Source: Bactrocera neohumeralis | Taxonomy: Eukaryota; Arthropoda; Insecta; Diptera; Tephritidae | Assembly: GCF_024586455.1 (NCBI RefSeq) | Contig: NC_065923.1 | Coordinates: 43,904,264 to 43,968,263, forward strand | Direction of reading: 5' to 3' | DNA: 64,000 bases | Shown: positions 1-10,975 of the stretch, in pieces | How the letters are laid out: each line of letters opens with the position of its first letter | How positions within the stretch are numbered: the stretch's first letter is position 1 | The notes under the pieces: model-generated | Seen by the model: the letters and a program-made list of their open reading frames with translations, nothing else | Databases searched by the model: none | Told to the model about the DNA's origin: nothing | Position numbers and translations under genes: made by a program

Positions 1-248
1 GGTTTCCTGTATTAAACTGCCAATATTATGCTTTCCACAATTTGATAAAAAATAGGGAACGAACTTACCATAAGCGCTGGTGTCGTGGTTACATTCCTTA
101 CTATTGTTATTGTCATTTCAAAGCTACTGTTTCTACCCACCATTGCTTGTGATGGGGTAAAAAACTTAAAATTTCGCACAACGCAAAGTTTAACCAAACA
201 TCTGCATGCATATTTATGCATATGTACACCACATATGTATGTATATTA
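1..248. other. AT-rich sequence, no feature seen
   Basis: No coding sequence or repeat recognised before the foldback element. Confidence 0.5.
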
Positions 249-1569
249 GGGTGTCCGTTATTTACCAAATTGATTATTTTTGACGAGAACTTTTAGTTTT
301 CCATCTAAAAAAAAATATCAGACCATAAAAAGCTCTTAATTTTCATAATAAACCTTGCCCCAAACACGATACATTTCCCATTGAAATTACATGGGATTTT
401 GCAACTTTTTACGAATAGTTTTTTTTCTCTGGAACTTTCTCGTTTGTAAGAATAAAAAAGTCATATTCTTGTACAGAATTGAATGCTCTACAAAATAAGT
501 CTGGACAATTTTTCGATATACTCACTCCTTTAAAAGTTATTCAAGGTTAAAGTTAACTTCTGATTAATTTCTGGAATTTTCGAACTTTCGCGGCAAATTG
601 AATTTTTTTTTTGTAAAATTCAATTGTTTATTCTAAAAAATATAATTTTTTGTTGGTCATAAATCCGGCTCTACTCTGATTCTTATCTAGAACAGAGTGA
701 AAAAAAAATGATTTTCGAAATTTCATAAAACTCGGTTAAGGGGTTACATGGCTTTACAGGTTTCAAAAAATCGAATCCGTTTTATTGTCTTGTCTTATTA
801 AGTTCTACAAGATAAGATAAAAAATAAGAAAAATTTGCAAATCAAATCAAATTTAAACCATTTGAGTACATCAGATTTCCTTTACTAAACATTCCTTAGT
901 TACATTTGAATATTTTTTTTGATGTGCCAAGCTAAAACGCATCACCTGATAATTGTGCCTCTAGTTGTTTTTGTATACTGCACAATGTTCTGACCCTAAC
1001 AAGAAATGCCGAAACAAAAATGAGTCACCTGATCATGGTGATGCCAGATAGGGCAGCGTGTACCTGAATAATGGTGATGCCAAATTGCACAGTATAACTC
1101 ATATAAATTAAATGAACTTATTATTAATCGTTAACAACATGTGATTAATTACTCTTCATGTTTCAGATTTTTTCTGCCGTAACATCAGAGAAATTAATTT
1201 TTTTAGAATAAACAATTGAATTTTACAAAAAAAAAATTCAATTTGCCGTAAAAGTTCGAAAATTCCAGAAATTAATCAGAAGTTAACTTTAACCTTGAAT
1301 AACTTTTAAAGGAGTGAGTATATCGAAAAATTGTCCGGACTTATTTTGTAGAGCATTCAATTCTGTACAAGAATATGACTTTTTTATTCCTACAAACGAG
1401 AAAGTTCCAGAGAAAAAAAAATATTCGTAAAAAGTTGCAAAATCCCATGTAATTTCAATGGGAAATGTATCGTGTTTGGGGCAAGGTTTATTATGAAAAT
1501 TAAGGGCTTTTTATGGTCGTATGGGGGCGTCTCGTCAAAAATAATCAATTTGGTAAATAACGGACACCC
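249..1569. repeat. Foldback element with ~400-bp inverted arms
   Basis: The left arm (249 to about 655) and right arm (about 1190 to 1569) are reverse complements over nearly their whole length. Both ends start GGGTGTCCGTTATTTACC and are flanked by TA (247-248 and 1570-1571), consistent with a TA target duplication as in Tc1/mariner-type elements. The loop (656-1189) has no long reading frame. It contains TTAAGGGGTTACATGG at 736-751, which resembles the terminus of another repeat ending near 34405, so the loop may itself contain an older insertion. Open frames within the arms are inverted-repeat sequence, not genes. Non-autonomous; the mobilising transposase is unknown. Confidence 0.85.
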
Positions 1570-1574
1570 TAATG

Positions 1575-2370
1575 TATATGGTACCGTCAGCAAAATGCCT
1601 CCGAAAAGCGCGAAAATAAAGAAAACGGTTTTCCATTTTATACGAAATTTTAAAGAAATAAGTGTTTCAAAGTTTTCTTATTTACATGTAACTCAATTTG
1701 TGGTAATATATTATTTCACAAAAATTCTGGAGAAAATTTCTTCAAACTTTGCCATTTTTGCCAGCGGATATAAAAACCACAACAGCAAGTTCATACTTGT
1801 GCCTGAAACAATTAGCTTCAGTGATAGTAACAACTTTGGCTGAATACAAACGATGTCGGCTGTAAGGAAAAAGACTCATGGCTTGCACCCCAAAAATAAA
1901 TTGCTAAAGTAATAAACGCTTACGCGCACGAAAGACTGAAGATCTTAGGTATGCTCAGAAGAGCGACAAATTGTTCATACTTACATATGATATATGTAAT
2001 ATATGCAAATATGTGAAATGTTAAAGATTTATTCGTCGCTCTATTAAATCAGTTTCATCACGGCGCTGTTGACATTCTTCACATCATTCATCGATCGTCA
2101 TCGTTAAAGTGATGTCGCTTGTGAGCACCTCGATTTCTACACGTCGGCGAAGGAGTGATGATATGATATAGTTCAAGTGATTTCTTCCCACGATGGTATT
2201 CTACTGTGGGCGAAAAATCGTAAAACTTTTTAAATTAAATTTCGCGCGAAAATCCATTCGTCGAAATATCTTTTTTTAGGTTGGAATGACTGTCATCATG
2301 TGACATCTTTGCCAAATGTTACATCAAAATAATCATCAATGTTTAGTATACGCTTGTCTTTCTAAGTACA
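1575..2370. other. AT-rich spacer, no gene seen
   Basis: Sequence between the foldback element and the mariner relic. I see no conserved protein, RNA gene or obvious repeat boundary. Confidence 0.4.
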
Positions 2371-2374
2371 TAAA

Positions 2375-3080
2375 GTGCATTCGACGATTTCTACGAAGAG
2401 TGGAATTATTCAACAGACAAGTTCCATTAAATATTGGTTCTTTTTCTTGCTGGCCTCGTTGGAATTTTTAAATAATCAATGCAAATCATTTCGAAATCAT
2501 TTGAACCTAAGAAAAGTGAAAGTGATTCCAAAGTTCCTAAATTTTTTAGAAAAGCAACGTCGCGTTGCTGTGAAACATTGCTTTCCGAATACCATTATGT
2601 CATGAAAAGCATTATTACTGATAATGTTTTGGCTCTATGTATACGAACCTTAAACAGGCGATCAATCGACCGAATATCGTGGCAAACGCCAAAGCAGGTT
2701 TAAAATGAAAGTTATGTTAAGAAGTTTATTCGATTATCGATGACTGGTGCACTCTGAATTCTTTCCGACCGGCCAAACTGTCAACAAATTATACTATTTG
2801 AGTGGTAAACCAAAATTATGGGTCGACAACTCTGGGTTTTTATACCGTGATAATGCATCGTCGCATAGTGCATTGATTCTTCGCGAGGTTTTCGCCAAAT
2901 TCGTGCCGCAACTATCGCAATCGACTGATTTAGCTGCGTGACTATTCAGCAAACTCAAACTACCGCTGTGAGGAAACCGTTTGGAGTCAATTAAAGACAT
3001 TTATCGTGAATCGCTAAGCGCATTGAAGCCTATTCACAATTGGGATTACATAGATTTTGAAGGATAAAGTTAGAGTTTTA
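2375..3080 (+). pseudogene. Decayed mariner transposase relic
   Basis: Several short frames on the + strand read as pieces of a mariner transposase in the right order. They include NFLEKQRRVAV (about 2550-2585), an FFPTGQTVNKLYYL segment (about 2757-2800), and a stretch containing LWVDNSGFLYRDNASSH (about 2815-2865) around the second catalytic Asp. The same motifs occur in the better-preserved mariner at 50.0-51.1 kb (NFLEKRRRVAV, FLPTGQTVNKEYYL, SWFLHHDNA), so this is an old copy of that or a close family. Frameshifts and stops break it throughout, and I could not identify terminal inverted repeats. Confidence 0.75.
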
Positions 3081-3449
3081 GAATTATAAACAACTGCTCA
3101 TGGTAGTATTTTCTATGTGAAAGGTCGCTTATATGCCACCATAGCACAATATCTTACGATATTTGTTCAAACGGCTTAGTGAGCGGCATGTAATAGTCAA
3201 TAGCGCAGCTGAAGAAAATTTTATTGCTACGGCAACGTAACGTATACGTAATCTTAGTATGAGGAAATTTCAGATAACCCATGCAAAAATCTAACTGTGT
3301 TAAATCACATGATCTAGTGCCAATTCTGTTCACCAAAACGAGAGAGTACAAGACCTGAAAGGTAACTGAGTCATCATGTCACGATATCAAGCTTAAGCAA
3401 ATGACACCAGCCTTATTTTCAAAACAGTATGATCTAATTATGCCTCTAG

Positions 3450-5817
3450 CCCTTTCAGACCTAGCTATAACAATTGTGAGATCTGGTTTTAACTGCAGGA
3501 AACTACCTAAAAAATTTATTTTTCATGTGTTAGACTGTAAGCAGTGATTGTGAGCACTGTTTTTCAATAGAACTGCAAAAAAAAAAAAATTAAACGGTAA
3601 ATACCGGTACACAGGCTTTAGTTTCAAATAGTAATTTAGCAGGCTTAGACATGCGTCCACGTGGTGAGTGTTTTTATTCTTTTTAAACATATAAAACTAA
3701 AATTATGATAGTGATTGAAGTTACCATAAAATTTCTCAAGTGATTGTGCTTATTTAAATTAATTTGCTGATAGACAATACAATTGCGTTATTCAGCCACA
3801 GAATACAGTTTCGTTACATGCTCACAAATGTGTTATCTTCCCAATTTCTAGGAAGATTTTTCGATTTGGGCAGCAGCGATGACGTTGAAGCAGTCCTAGA
3901 CATTTTATATCAATCTGATACAGACTTTAGTGATGATGATGACAATGTATATGAAACTTGGAGTCCGTTTAACGTAAACGCAGGTGGCTATACCTAGAAC
4001 ACCCCCCAGGAGAGAAATTTGGAAAAATGCACCCTTTCTGAACACACAGCTTTCTATAAATTATGGTTGCCAAAATCAAATAAGGGTGAAGACACCTTTA
4101 GAATACTTAAAGAATTATTTTCCGGAATACCACTATAAGAATGTGGTGAAGTTTACCAAAAAGTACGTCTTGACTAATCGCGGTTATGTAACAGCCGACA
4201 TTAAACGATTTTACGGGTGTGCAATCATAATGGGCTGCCTTGGCTACCCCGCTATAAGAATGTACTGGTCAAATGATTGCAAAATTCCTGCCATATTTAA
4301 TTCAATGACTCGACACAAATTTCTCCACCTACGGTCAGACATGCACTTTGTAGACTTTTATGCTCCAGATTCCACTAACAAATTTTGGAGAGTTCAACCC
4401 ATCATAGACATGATTAGGGAGCGCTGCAATGAATTGGCAACTGATATCACAAACTACTCGATTGACGAGCAAATGATACCATTCACTGGAAGATGCCCTG
4501 CTCGGCAAGTAATCAGATCAAAACCCCGGCCTATTGGATTAAAAAATCTTGTATGCGCAATTTCTACAGGCATTGTAGTAGATTTTGAAGTCTTCCAAGG
4601 GGCAGGGACATTTGAAGACAGCGGTCTTGGACATGGGCCATCTATAGTTATGCGACTAATAAAAAACTTACCGAAAGGCAGCCAAATATATTTCGACAGG
4701 TTTTTTACTACAATACCACTCGTAGAATCGCTTTACCAAGTGGATTATCCTGCAACAGGTACAATAACGGCAAACAGGATACCTAAATGTGTTAAATTCC
4801 CCCTGGATAAAGATATGAATCGAGATGATATATGCCAGTTTATAAATAATAATAACGTAGCTCTTGTGAAATGGAAGGATACAAAAGCGGTTATAGTTGC
4901 TTCAAGTAAATGTGGAAAGGACCCCGTTGGTGAAGTTGAGAGGTGGAATAGAAATCTTAAACGCCTGTTGCGCGTTGAAATACCTTCAATAATTGAAAAC
5001 TATAACATGTTTATGGGAGGGGTTGATTTGTGTGATCAAATGCTCGAATATTACAGAATTAAAATGAAGACAAAGAAATGGACTGTCAAGGTGTTTTTTC
5101 ATTTTCTTGATCTGGTAATCTATAATTCATGGAGGGAATACAGAGGAGACTGCAAGATTTCCGGACTACCAAAGTCGAAAGTCAAGTCATTTTTAACATT
5201 CAAAATGGATCTTGGCACTGTACTAGCAGCTTACTTCGAAGCTCCTGATCAGGTTGAACCCTCTAAATTGCCTGAAGACTTTTACGGAACCAAATATCGA
5301 CCTCATGATACACCTGATGACATACGTTATGATCGCTATGACCACTGGCCTTCAATTTCAAATGATCCGCCGAGGGTTAGCCGCAATAATTGCGGAAGTC
5401 GATCAAGAGGAAGATGTCAAAAATGTAAGGTTACCCTTTGTCTGGTAAAAAACAAGGACCGTTTTGAAAAGTACCATACACGTAACTAAATAAAGTATAT
5501 AAAATTGCATAATATTTCTTTGTAACCTAACTTTCTTTTATTCAAACAATTAAAGTTGAAATGATTTTTATAAAATAGTGAGGTATTTGAAAATTTTTGA
5601 GTCAAATAAAAAATTTTAAGAATGATCCTGTATTATTTTTGAGGGGATATCTTACAGCTTATAACCTAGATACCACAAATGTGCGATGTCCTGTTTTTAA
5701 AAAAGGACGCTTTAGAAGCGTTTTTCAGGTTAATTTTGGCGTATATTTACAAAAAGAAATTGCATTCCAACGTCTAATGCGAAATTATTAAGAAAAATAT
5801 CAATAGGTCTGAAAGGG
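3450..5817 (+). mobile_element. piggyBac-like DNA transposon, complete ends
   Basis: A 2368-bp element bounded by 14-bp perfect terminal inverted repeats, CCCTTTCAGACCTA at 3450-3463 and its complement at 5804-5817. The CCC start fits the piggyBac superfamily. The 4 bases outside both ends are CTAG (3446-3449 and 5818-5821), the apparent target duplication, whereas the family normally uses TTAA. CTAG is a palindrome, so it could be read as an extension of the inverted repeat, but no other duplication is visible further out. The element encodes a transposase with a small spliced first exon. Apart from one frame break it looks young. Confidence 0.85.
3651..5489 (+). pseudogene. piggyBac-type transposase, spliced, one frame break
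   Basis: DDE/D transposase that would excise and insert the element in the nucleus. Exon 1 is ATG CGT CCA CGT G (3651-3663), followed by a GTGAGTG donor. The acceptor TTTCTAG ends at 3851, and exon 2 from 3852 keeps the frame. An acidic N-terminal segment follows (about 3870-3970, DFSDDDDN). The frame then shifts by one base between about 3970 and 3984. From 3984 to 5489 there is a 501-codon open frame that lacks its own ATG at the start. In that frame the catalytic acidic residues are D161 (SIDEQMIPF), D238 (YFDRFFTT) and D348 (GGVDLCDQM). The C-terminus is a zinc-finger-like RCQKCKVTLCLVKNKDRF then EKYHT, where family members usually have Cys-Phe in place of Arg-Phe. Probably inactive as written, unless the frame break is an assembly error. 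Confidence 0.85.
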
Positions 5818-5824
5818 CTAGCCC

Positions 5825-6410
5825 AAAATTCACACCAAACAGTGACACGTTCTGGGCTCATTTGTTTTTTAAAATCACATGTGGGTTCTCTGAGCCTTAC
5901 TTATAAATTACAAACTATTAACTTCATCAGCGCGAAACGATTCTATCGCAAGGAAATGTTTTCGGTTATTGTTCAGTTCAGTTGTATGACAGTTTCTTGC
6001 TATTATGCGAATGTGATTGTGAAATTAATAGCTGCTAGCAACTATTTATTGAATTTTTTACTGGAATACTTCTTGAAATTTAGAATTGTATTACATTTTT
6101 GCTAATATTGTGGCTACGTTTGTACTTCATTTATATAGTGCACCATGCCGTATGAGCAACACAGATTCTATACTAAATCACTTGTATGAACTTAACTGTG
6201 TATAACGTTTAAAAAACCAGAAAATTTTACATTAGAATATCACTGTATTAAGTGATAGTGTTACTCAAAAGATGCCAGTTAGATATACGGCAAGAGTTTA
6301 AACTAAAAATTAATAGTGTGTTTACATTACATATTTGTTTTTGGGAGAAAACTTGAAATTTGAGGGAGAGTTTTCAAAACAAAATCAACCTGGAAAGTAA
6401 AGGACACCTT
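5825..6410. other. AT-rich spacer, no gene seen
   Basis: Short open frames only. Nothing recognised between the piggyBac-like element and the next mariner. Confidence 0.45.
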
Positions 6411-6414
6411 AATA

Positions 6415-7709
6415 CAGGGTGGGCCAAAAGAAACCAAGGGGTGTAAAAGTTTAATAACTTTTTCGTTTATTAATTTTTTTTTTTTATTTTTTCTTTGAGA
6501 TTATATAATATACAAAAGGGAAATTTTTTTACACTAAGTATGAAACATGATGTCTCTTAAATGACCGCCGTTTTCAGTTTCGCACTAATGGGCTCTTTTT
6601 AGAGCATTTTCCATAACATCTTTCAAAACTTGTGGCTGTAGCGTTCGAATTTCTGCACCAATGTATGCCTTGAGTTCAAGGATTGTCTCTGGCTTGTTCA
6701 CATACACTCGCTCCTTCAAATAACCCCAAAGAAAATAGTCGGGTGCTGTCAAATCTGGCGATCGCGCTGGCTTACTGACCTAAAAGTGCCACTTTTTACT
6801 TGACTTAAAAGTGCCATTGTGTCTCGGGCAGTATGGGCAGTAGCTCCGTCCTGCTGAAACCACATACCAGGTCTGTTTTCAAGAGCAGGACGTAAAAAAT
6901 TTTCTATCATAAACGGATACCGCTCTCCATTTACGGTTACAGCTCTTCCATCTTCATTCTCGAAGAAGTAAGGCCCAATGACATTTTTAGATGTGATCCC
7001 ACACCATACTGTACACCTGATGGGGTGTAATTGGCGTTGATGAATGGCTCATGGATTTTGAGAACCCCAGAACCAACAGTTCTGCTTATTAACAAAGCCA
7101 TTCAAATGAAAATGAGCTTCATCACTCATAATCAAATTTTTAATTAAGTTGATTTTATTTCTGGCCAACTCTTGAAACTTAACTGCAAAATTTAGACGTT
7201 GCCGATGATCTGCGGGTTTTAATTCTTGCATCATTTGCACCTTATATGGGTATAACTGTAAATCTTTTTTTAAAATGCGCCGTAGTGACATACGAGATAT
7301 TCATAGCTGAGCAGAACGCCTTCTGGCAGATGTTTCTGGTGCTTCGTTAACACTTTGCTGTACTCGTTCAATATTTTCCGCAGTGCGACTTAAACGTGGT
7401 CTACCGGTTCGAAGCAAATCTGTTACGCTGCCATGTTGGTGATGACGATCAACTAAGCAACGAATCATTGCTTCAGAGGGCGAAATTCTGACGTTAAAAT
7501 GTCGACGATCTGCTCTTTGCGTTAAAATAATTGATCTCTGCTTTAAATAATAAAATTCTATTGTTCTGGTTCTCTGTTCAGTTGTGTACCTCTCCATTAT
7601 AAATTCTCCAAGTGTTGTCTATATAATCTGAAAGAAAAAATAAAAAAAAACTAATAAACGAAAAAGTTATTAAACTTTTACACCCGTTGGTTTCTTTTGG
7701 CCTACCCTG
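6415..7709 (-). mobile_element. Near full-length mariner-type element (QQDGAT class)
   Basis: A 1295-bp element with ~55-bp terminal inverted repeats starting CAGGGTRGGCCAAAAGAAAC, flanked by TA on both sides (6413-6414, 7710-7711). The transposase lies on the minus strand. The N-terminal helix-turn-helix region is at 7301-7597. The next block at 7049-7291 carries the first catalytic motif MSDEAHFHLNGFVNKQNC. Lower frames give MWFQQDGATAHTARDTMALL and then PDLTAPDYFLWGYLKERVYVNKPETI. Several frame breaks and a small internal duplication (AAAAGTGCCA twice, about 6780-6820) interrupt it. It belongs to the same broad transposase class as the copies at 12.7, 15.8, 17.9, 22.0 and 39.6 kb. Confidence 0.88.
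7049..7597 (-). pseudogene. Mariner-type transposase N-terminal half
   Basis: Two adjoining reading frames (7301-7597, then 7049-7291 in another frame) give the DNA-binding half and first catalytic motif. The upper frame starts MERYTTEQRTRTIEFYYLKQ and carries a typical Arg-rich linker (SARRRSAQL). The lower frame starts SLRRILKKDLQLYPYKVQ and contains SDEAHF with the first catalytic Asp. The break between them is a frameshift near 7295. The C-terminal half continues towards 6550 in degraded form. Non-functional. Confidence 0.8.
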
Positions 7710-7915
7710 TACATGTAATACATATATATCGTCGAGAGTTGCCATGGAGACTTAAATATTAAGAAATTCATGGATTAAAATATAACTGCGTAAATTAAAT
7801 AACATATATGATTACATATAGATATGGATTATTATTATGTAACAAACATGTTGTTATGGGTTTGCAATATTCCCATTTTCTATATTGAACTGTTAGACTT
7901 AGAGGATGTTGCATA

Positions 7916-8917
7916 CAAAAAGTCAAATGGGGCCATATCAGGTGAACACGGTGCTTGCTCAATGATACTTGTTGTGTGTTTGGCCAAAAATTCATTCACA
8001 ATGATGGCTTTGTGCGGTGGTGCGTTACGACGGATAGCGTCTCGTAAGCGCCTCATAACACCAAGATAATTTTGATGGTTTGAACAGTTGGAGCGTATTC
8101 ATAGTGGACGACACCACGAATATCGAAGAAAACAATGATCATTACCTTCACTTTCGATCGCCTTTGGCGTGGTTTTTTCGACTTTGGTGCGCCTTTGCGC
8201 CGCCATTGGGACGATTGTCATATTCGAAGATCCATGTCTCGTCACCAGTGATTATGCGTTCCATGAGAGATGGTATTCGAATTAGCCCGATCCAGGATGT
8301 CTGCAGCCACTTGCTCTCGATACCCTTTTTGAATGAATTTCAGGTCTATCGGAACAAGTTTTGCAGCAACGCGTTGCATGCCCAATTTGTAATGCATAAT
8401 CGTACGTACGCTCTCGCGTAAGATCTCCAATTTATGGGCAATCTCTTTCAAGCTCACACGGATATTTTCGGCAATAATTTCTTTCACTTTTTCAACGCTA
8501 TCATCGGTCACACTCGTTGAAGGCCGTCCAGAACGAGGCATGTCTCCGACGGTCTCCCGACCCTCCTTGAATGCTTTGTACCACTCGTAAGGGCGCGTTT
8601 TTGATAGAGCAGATTCACCAAAAGACTTCTGCAACATTTCCAATGTATCGGCACACGAAAATTCGTTCGCAACACATAATTGAACACAAATACGTTGATC
8701 AATATTTTCAGTCAATGTAAAATTCGACTAATACTGCTGAGGTCGACTGACATAAACAGCTGCTGTAAACGCACTGGTTGACAGATCGCGACAAATTTTG
8801 GTATCATAATTAAGGACAGTTGTACCAAACAAGGGAAAAAAATTTACCTGTCTTCGATATAAGCGGAGATGAGAGGGGGAAATGAAGCATTCCCGATACT
8901 TTCTTGACAGGGTGTAT
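7916..8917 (-). mobile_element. Mariner copy, 3' truncated
   Basis: The minus-strand 5' end is near 8917 (terminal sequence CCTGTCAAGAAAGTATCGGG). The transposase N-terminus at 8242-8715 begins MTENIDQRICVQLCVANEFS and has the paired helix-turn-helix and the GRPSTSVTDDSV linker. Lower frames contain ITGDETWIFEYD (about 8225-8260) and a C-terminal NEFLAKHTTSIIEQAPCSPDMAPFDF (about 7918-8000). The segment that should carry the second Asp (HDNAPSH) is collapsed to RRNAPPH, so about 20 residues including that Asp are missing. Homology stops just after SPDMAPFDF at about 7916, and the 3' inverted repeat is gone. Inactive. Confidence 0.85.
8242..8715 (-). pseudogene. Mariner transposase, N-terminal 157 codons
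   Basis: Open frame for the DNA-binding half of a mariner transposase. The first helix-turn-helix (residues ~1-55) includes FSCADTLEMLQKSFGESALSK, followed by YEWYKAFKEGRE and the Arg-Pro linker. A second helix-turn-helix reads KEIIAENIRVSLKEIAHKLE to about residue 115. The frame shifts immediately before the first catalytic motif, which is found in another frame downstream. A relic of the same family occurs at 19.94-20.39 kb. Confidence 0.85.
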
Positions 8918-8924
8918 TTGTAGG

Positions 8925-9185
8925 TTATGCTACGTAGTATCTGCTAAAATCAGCATCTAAAATGTGCTAGCCGACTTAAATCAAAGTGCCCTATGTAGCA
9001 CCTAACCAAAAATGCCGTTACATACGTGTATTTAAAATTTTGGTTTAAACTCGCTTGCCAAAATATGGATCCAGGCTATTTCATGTATATAATCTTGTAC
9101 TTGTATGTACCAGGTAGAAATAAATGATAGCCCTCCCATTCTTAGAATTATAGTTTTACATTGCATACGTTTGCCTCTAGCTGAA
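8925..9185. other. Spacer, nothing recognised
   Basis: Short AT-rich stretch between two mariner copies. Confidence 0.4.
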
Positions 9186-9190
9186 TATTA

Positions 9191-10085
9191 CAAGGTGCTT
9201 CCCAAAGTAAACAGGAATAAAAAAAAAACAGAACAAATGGTTTTTTTCGGCAAAATCAAATTATTTTGTTCAAAATAGTCTCCTTGGGCTTCAAACAGCT
9301 TTTTGCACGGTCCAAAAGCATGTCGAACGGGTGTTTTAGCTCGTTGGCCGGTATGGCCGCCAATATGCCGGTGCAAGCCTTTTGAATGGCCTCTACGTCT
9401 GCATAACTCTTTCCCTTCATGGGCAAATGCATTTTTTCGAAAAGGAAAAAATAGCACGGTGCCATATCAGGTGAATACGGGGTGGTTAATGGTTAATTGT
9501 GATTTTTGGTCAAGTAATCGGTTACAAGCGTCGATCGATGAGAGCAATTTTTGGTCCTCAGTCAATTTGTGCGGAACAAACCGCGCACACACCTTTCGTA
9601 AGCCCAAATGTTTGGTCAAAATGCATCAAATCGATGTTTTAGATATCTTCAATTCCATTTCCATGAATTTCAATGTTGATTTCGACTGATTTTTGATGAA
9701 TTCACGCACAGTTTCGATGGAATTTCCGGTGATCACGGATTTTGTTTGGCCCTCATTTTGATTGTCATTTATGTCCTCAAGACCACTTTGAAAACATTGA
9801 AACCACTCGCACACTCTGCTACGAGATAGGTAATCATCGCCATAAACATTCTTCTTCAATTGAATCGTTTCGGTAAAAGTTTTACCAATTTTTAAAGAAG
9901 CTCATTTTTGCACCGATAACACAAACATACTGACACTTAAAAGGCAATAACTTCACTTCCAATCTATGAAATGTCATGAACTTCTCACCGGACAATCGAT
10001 AGAGATATAAGATTCTAACGCACTAGTCGGCATATAGATTGCGCCACCAGGGGGCGCTAGATTCAAAAATTCCTTTGGAACACAA
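9191..10085 (-). mobile_element. Mariner internal-deletion derivative
   Basis: The minus-strand N-terminal part starts at an ATG at 9905 (MSFF, then a 1-bp break) and continues in the 9626-9859 frame with VYGDDYLSRSRVCEWFQ. Another frame continues HLGLRKVCARFVPHKL near 9560-9600. It then jumps directly to a C-terminal part with YSPDMAPCYFFLFEKMHLP (about 9420-9475) and ends DMLLDRAKSC near 9300. The region with the first two catalytic Asps is missing. The outer ends (AGGTGCTTCCCAAAG at 9192 and its imperfect complement near 10080) look like degenerate inverted repeats. The proximal frames are 9188-9465 and 9626-9859. Confidence 0.8.
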
Positions 10086-10975
10086 GAGCGCGCCAGTCGT
10101 TTCTTCATTTCGCGGCGGGTACAGCGTCGAATACTTTCAGAGCTGGAGTGTTTTCGTCCATCCGGACAACATGACCTAGCCAGAGTAGCTTTGTCTTTTA
10201 ATTCGCTGAACTATGTCATCGAATGCGATATTCCCATTGACAATGCGCAAAGGACCAAAAATCTTCCGCAGAACTTTTCTCTCGAAAACTTGTAACGTCG
10301 ACTCATCGGTTGCTGTCATCGTCCAAGCCTCTGCACCATATAGCAGGACGGGAATTATGAGCGACTTATAGAGTTTGGCTTTTGTTCGTCGAGAGAGGAC
10401 TTTACTTTTCAATTGCCTACTCAGTCCGAAGTAGCACCTGTTGGCAAGAGCAATCCTGCGTTGGATTTCCAGGCTGACATTGTTGGTGGTGTTAATACTG
10501 GTTCCTAAATAGACGAAGTTATCTACGACTTCAAAATTATGACTGTCAACAGTGACGTGAGCGCCACGTCGCCTGTGTGAGGAGTGTTTGTTTGATGACA
10601 GGAGATAGTTCGTTTTGCCCTCGTTCACTTCCAGACCCATTTTCTGTGCTTCCTTGTCCAGCCTGGAGAAAGCAGAACTAACGGCGCGGGTGTTGAGGCC
10701 TACGCCAGCAGCTGTACACTCTTATAGAACTATTTTCTCCAGAAGCAGGTTGAAGAAGTCGCACGATAGGGAGTCGCCTTGTCTGAAACCTCGTTTGGTA
10801 TCGAACGGCTAGGAGAAGTCCTTCCCGATCCTGACGGAGCTTTTGTGTTGCTCAACGTCAGTTTACTCAGCCGTATTAGTTTTTCGTGGGAAAGCAGCTT
10901 TGGAATCGACGCAGAGGTGGTGGTGTGTCAATTCCGGTTGTTGATTTGCCAGGTCTAAAGCCACTGATAAGGTCC
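10086..10975 (-). mobile_element. LINE fragment, RT C-terminal half
   Basis: Fragment of the non-LTR retrotransposon family found seven times in this window. The frame at 10176-10640 encodes the post-reverse-transcriptase region (GLEVNEGKTNYLLSS ... DNFVYLGTSINTTNNVSLEI ... ALANRCYFGLSRQL ... LYGAEAWTMTATDESTLQVFERKVLRKI). Higher coordinates match the RT palm region in broken frames. The 3' end with its GAA tail is missing. About 55 bp that other copies have near 10890-10900 are absent here but appear as filler at about 11101-11160 (see findings). Confidence 0.85.

Noticed and set aside
1472..1843. 123-codon + strand frame as a gene
   Set aside because: The first third is the right arm of the foldback element, and nothing is recognisable beyond it.
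3970..3984. 10-nt intron GTAAACGCAG
   Set aside because: It would restore the transposase frame, but no known introns are this short; a one-base indel is simpler.
5254..5448. Second frame inside the transposase
   Set aside because: Out-of-frame shadow of the piggyBac coding sequence.
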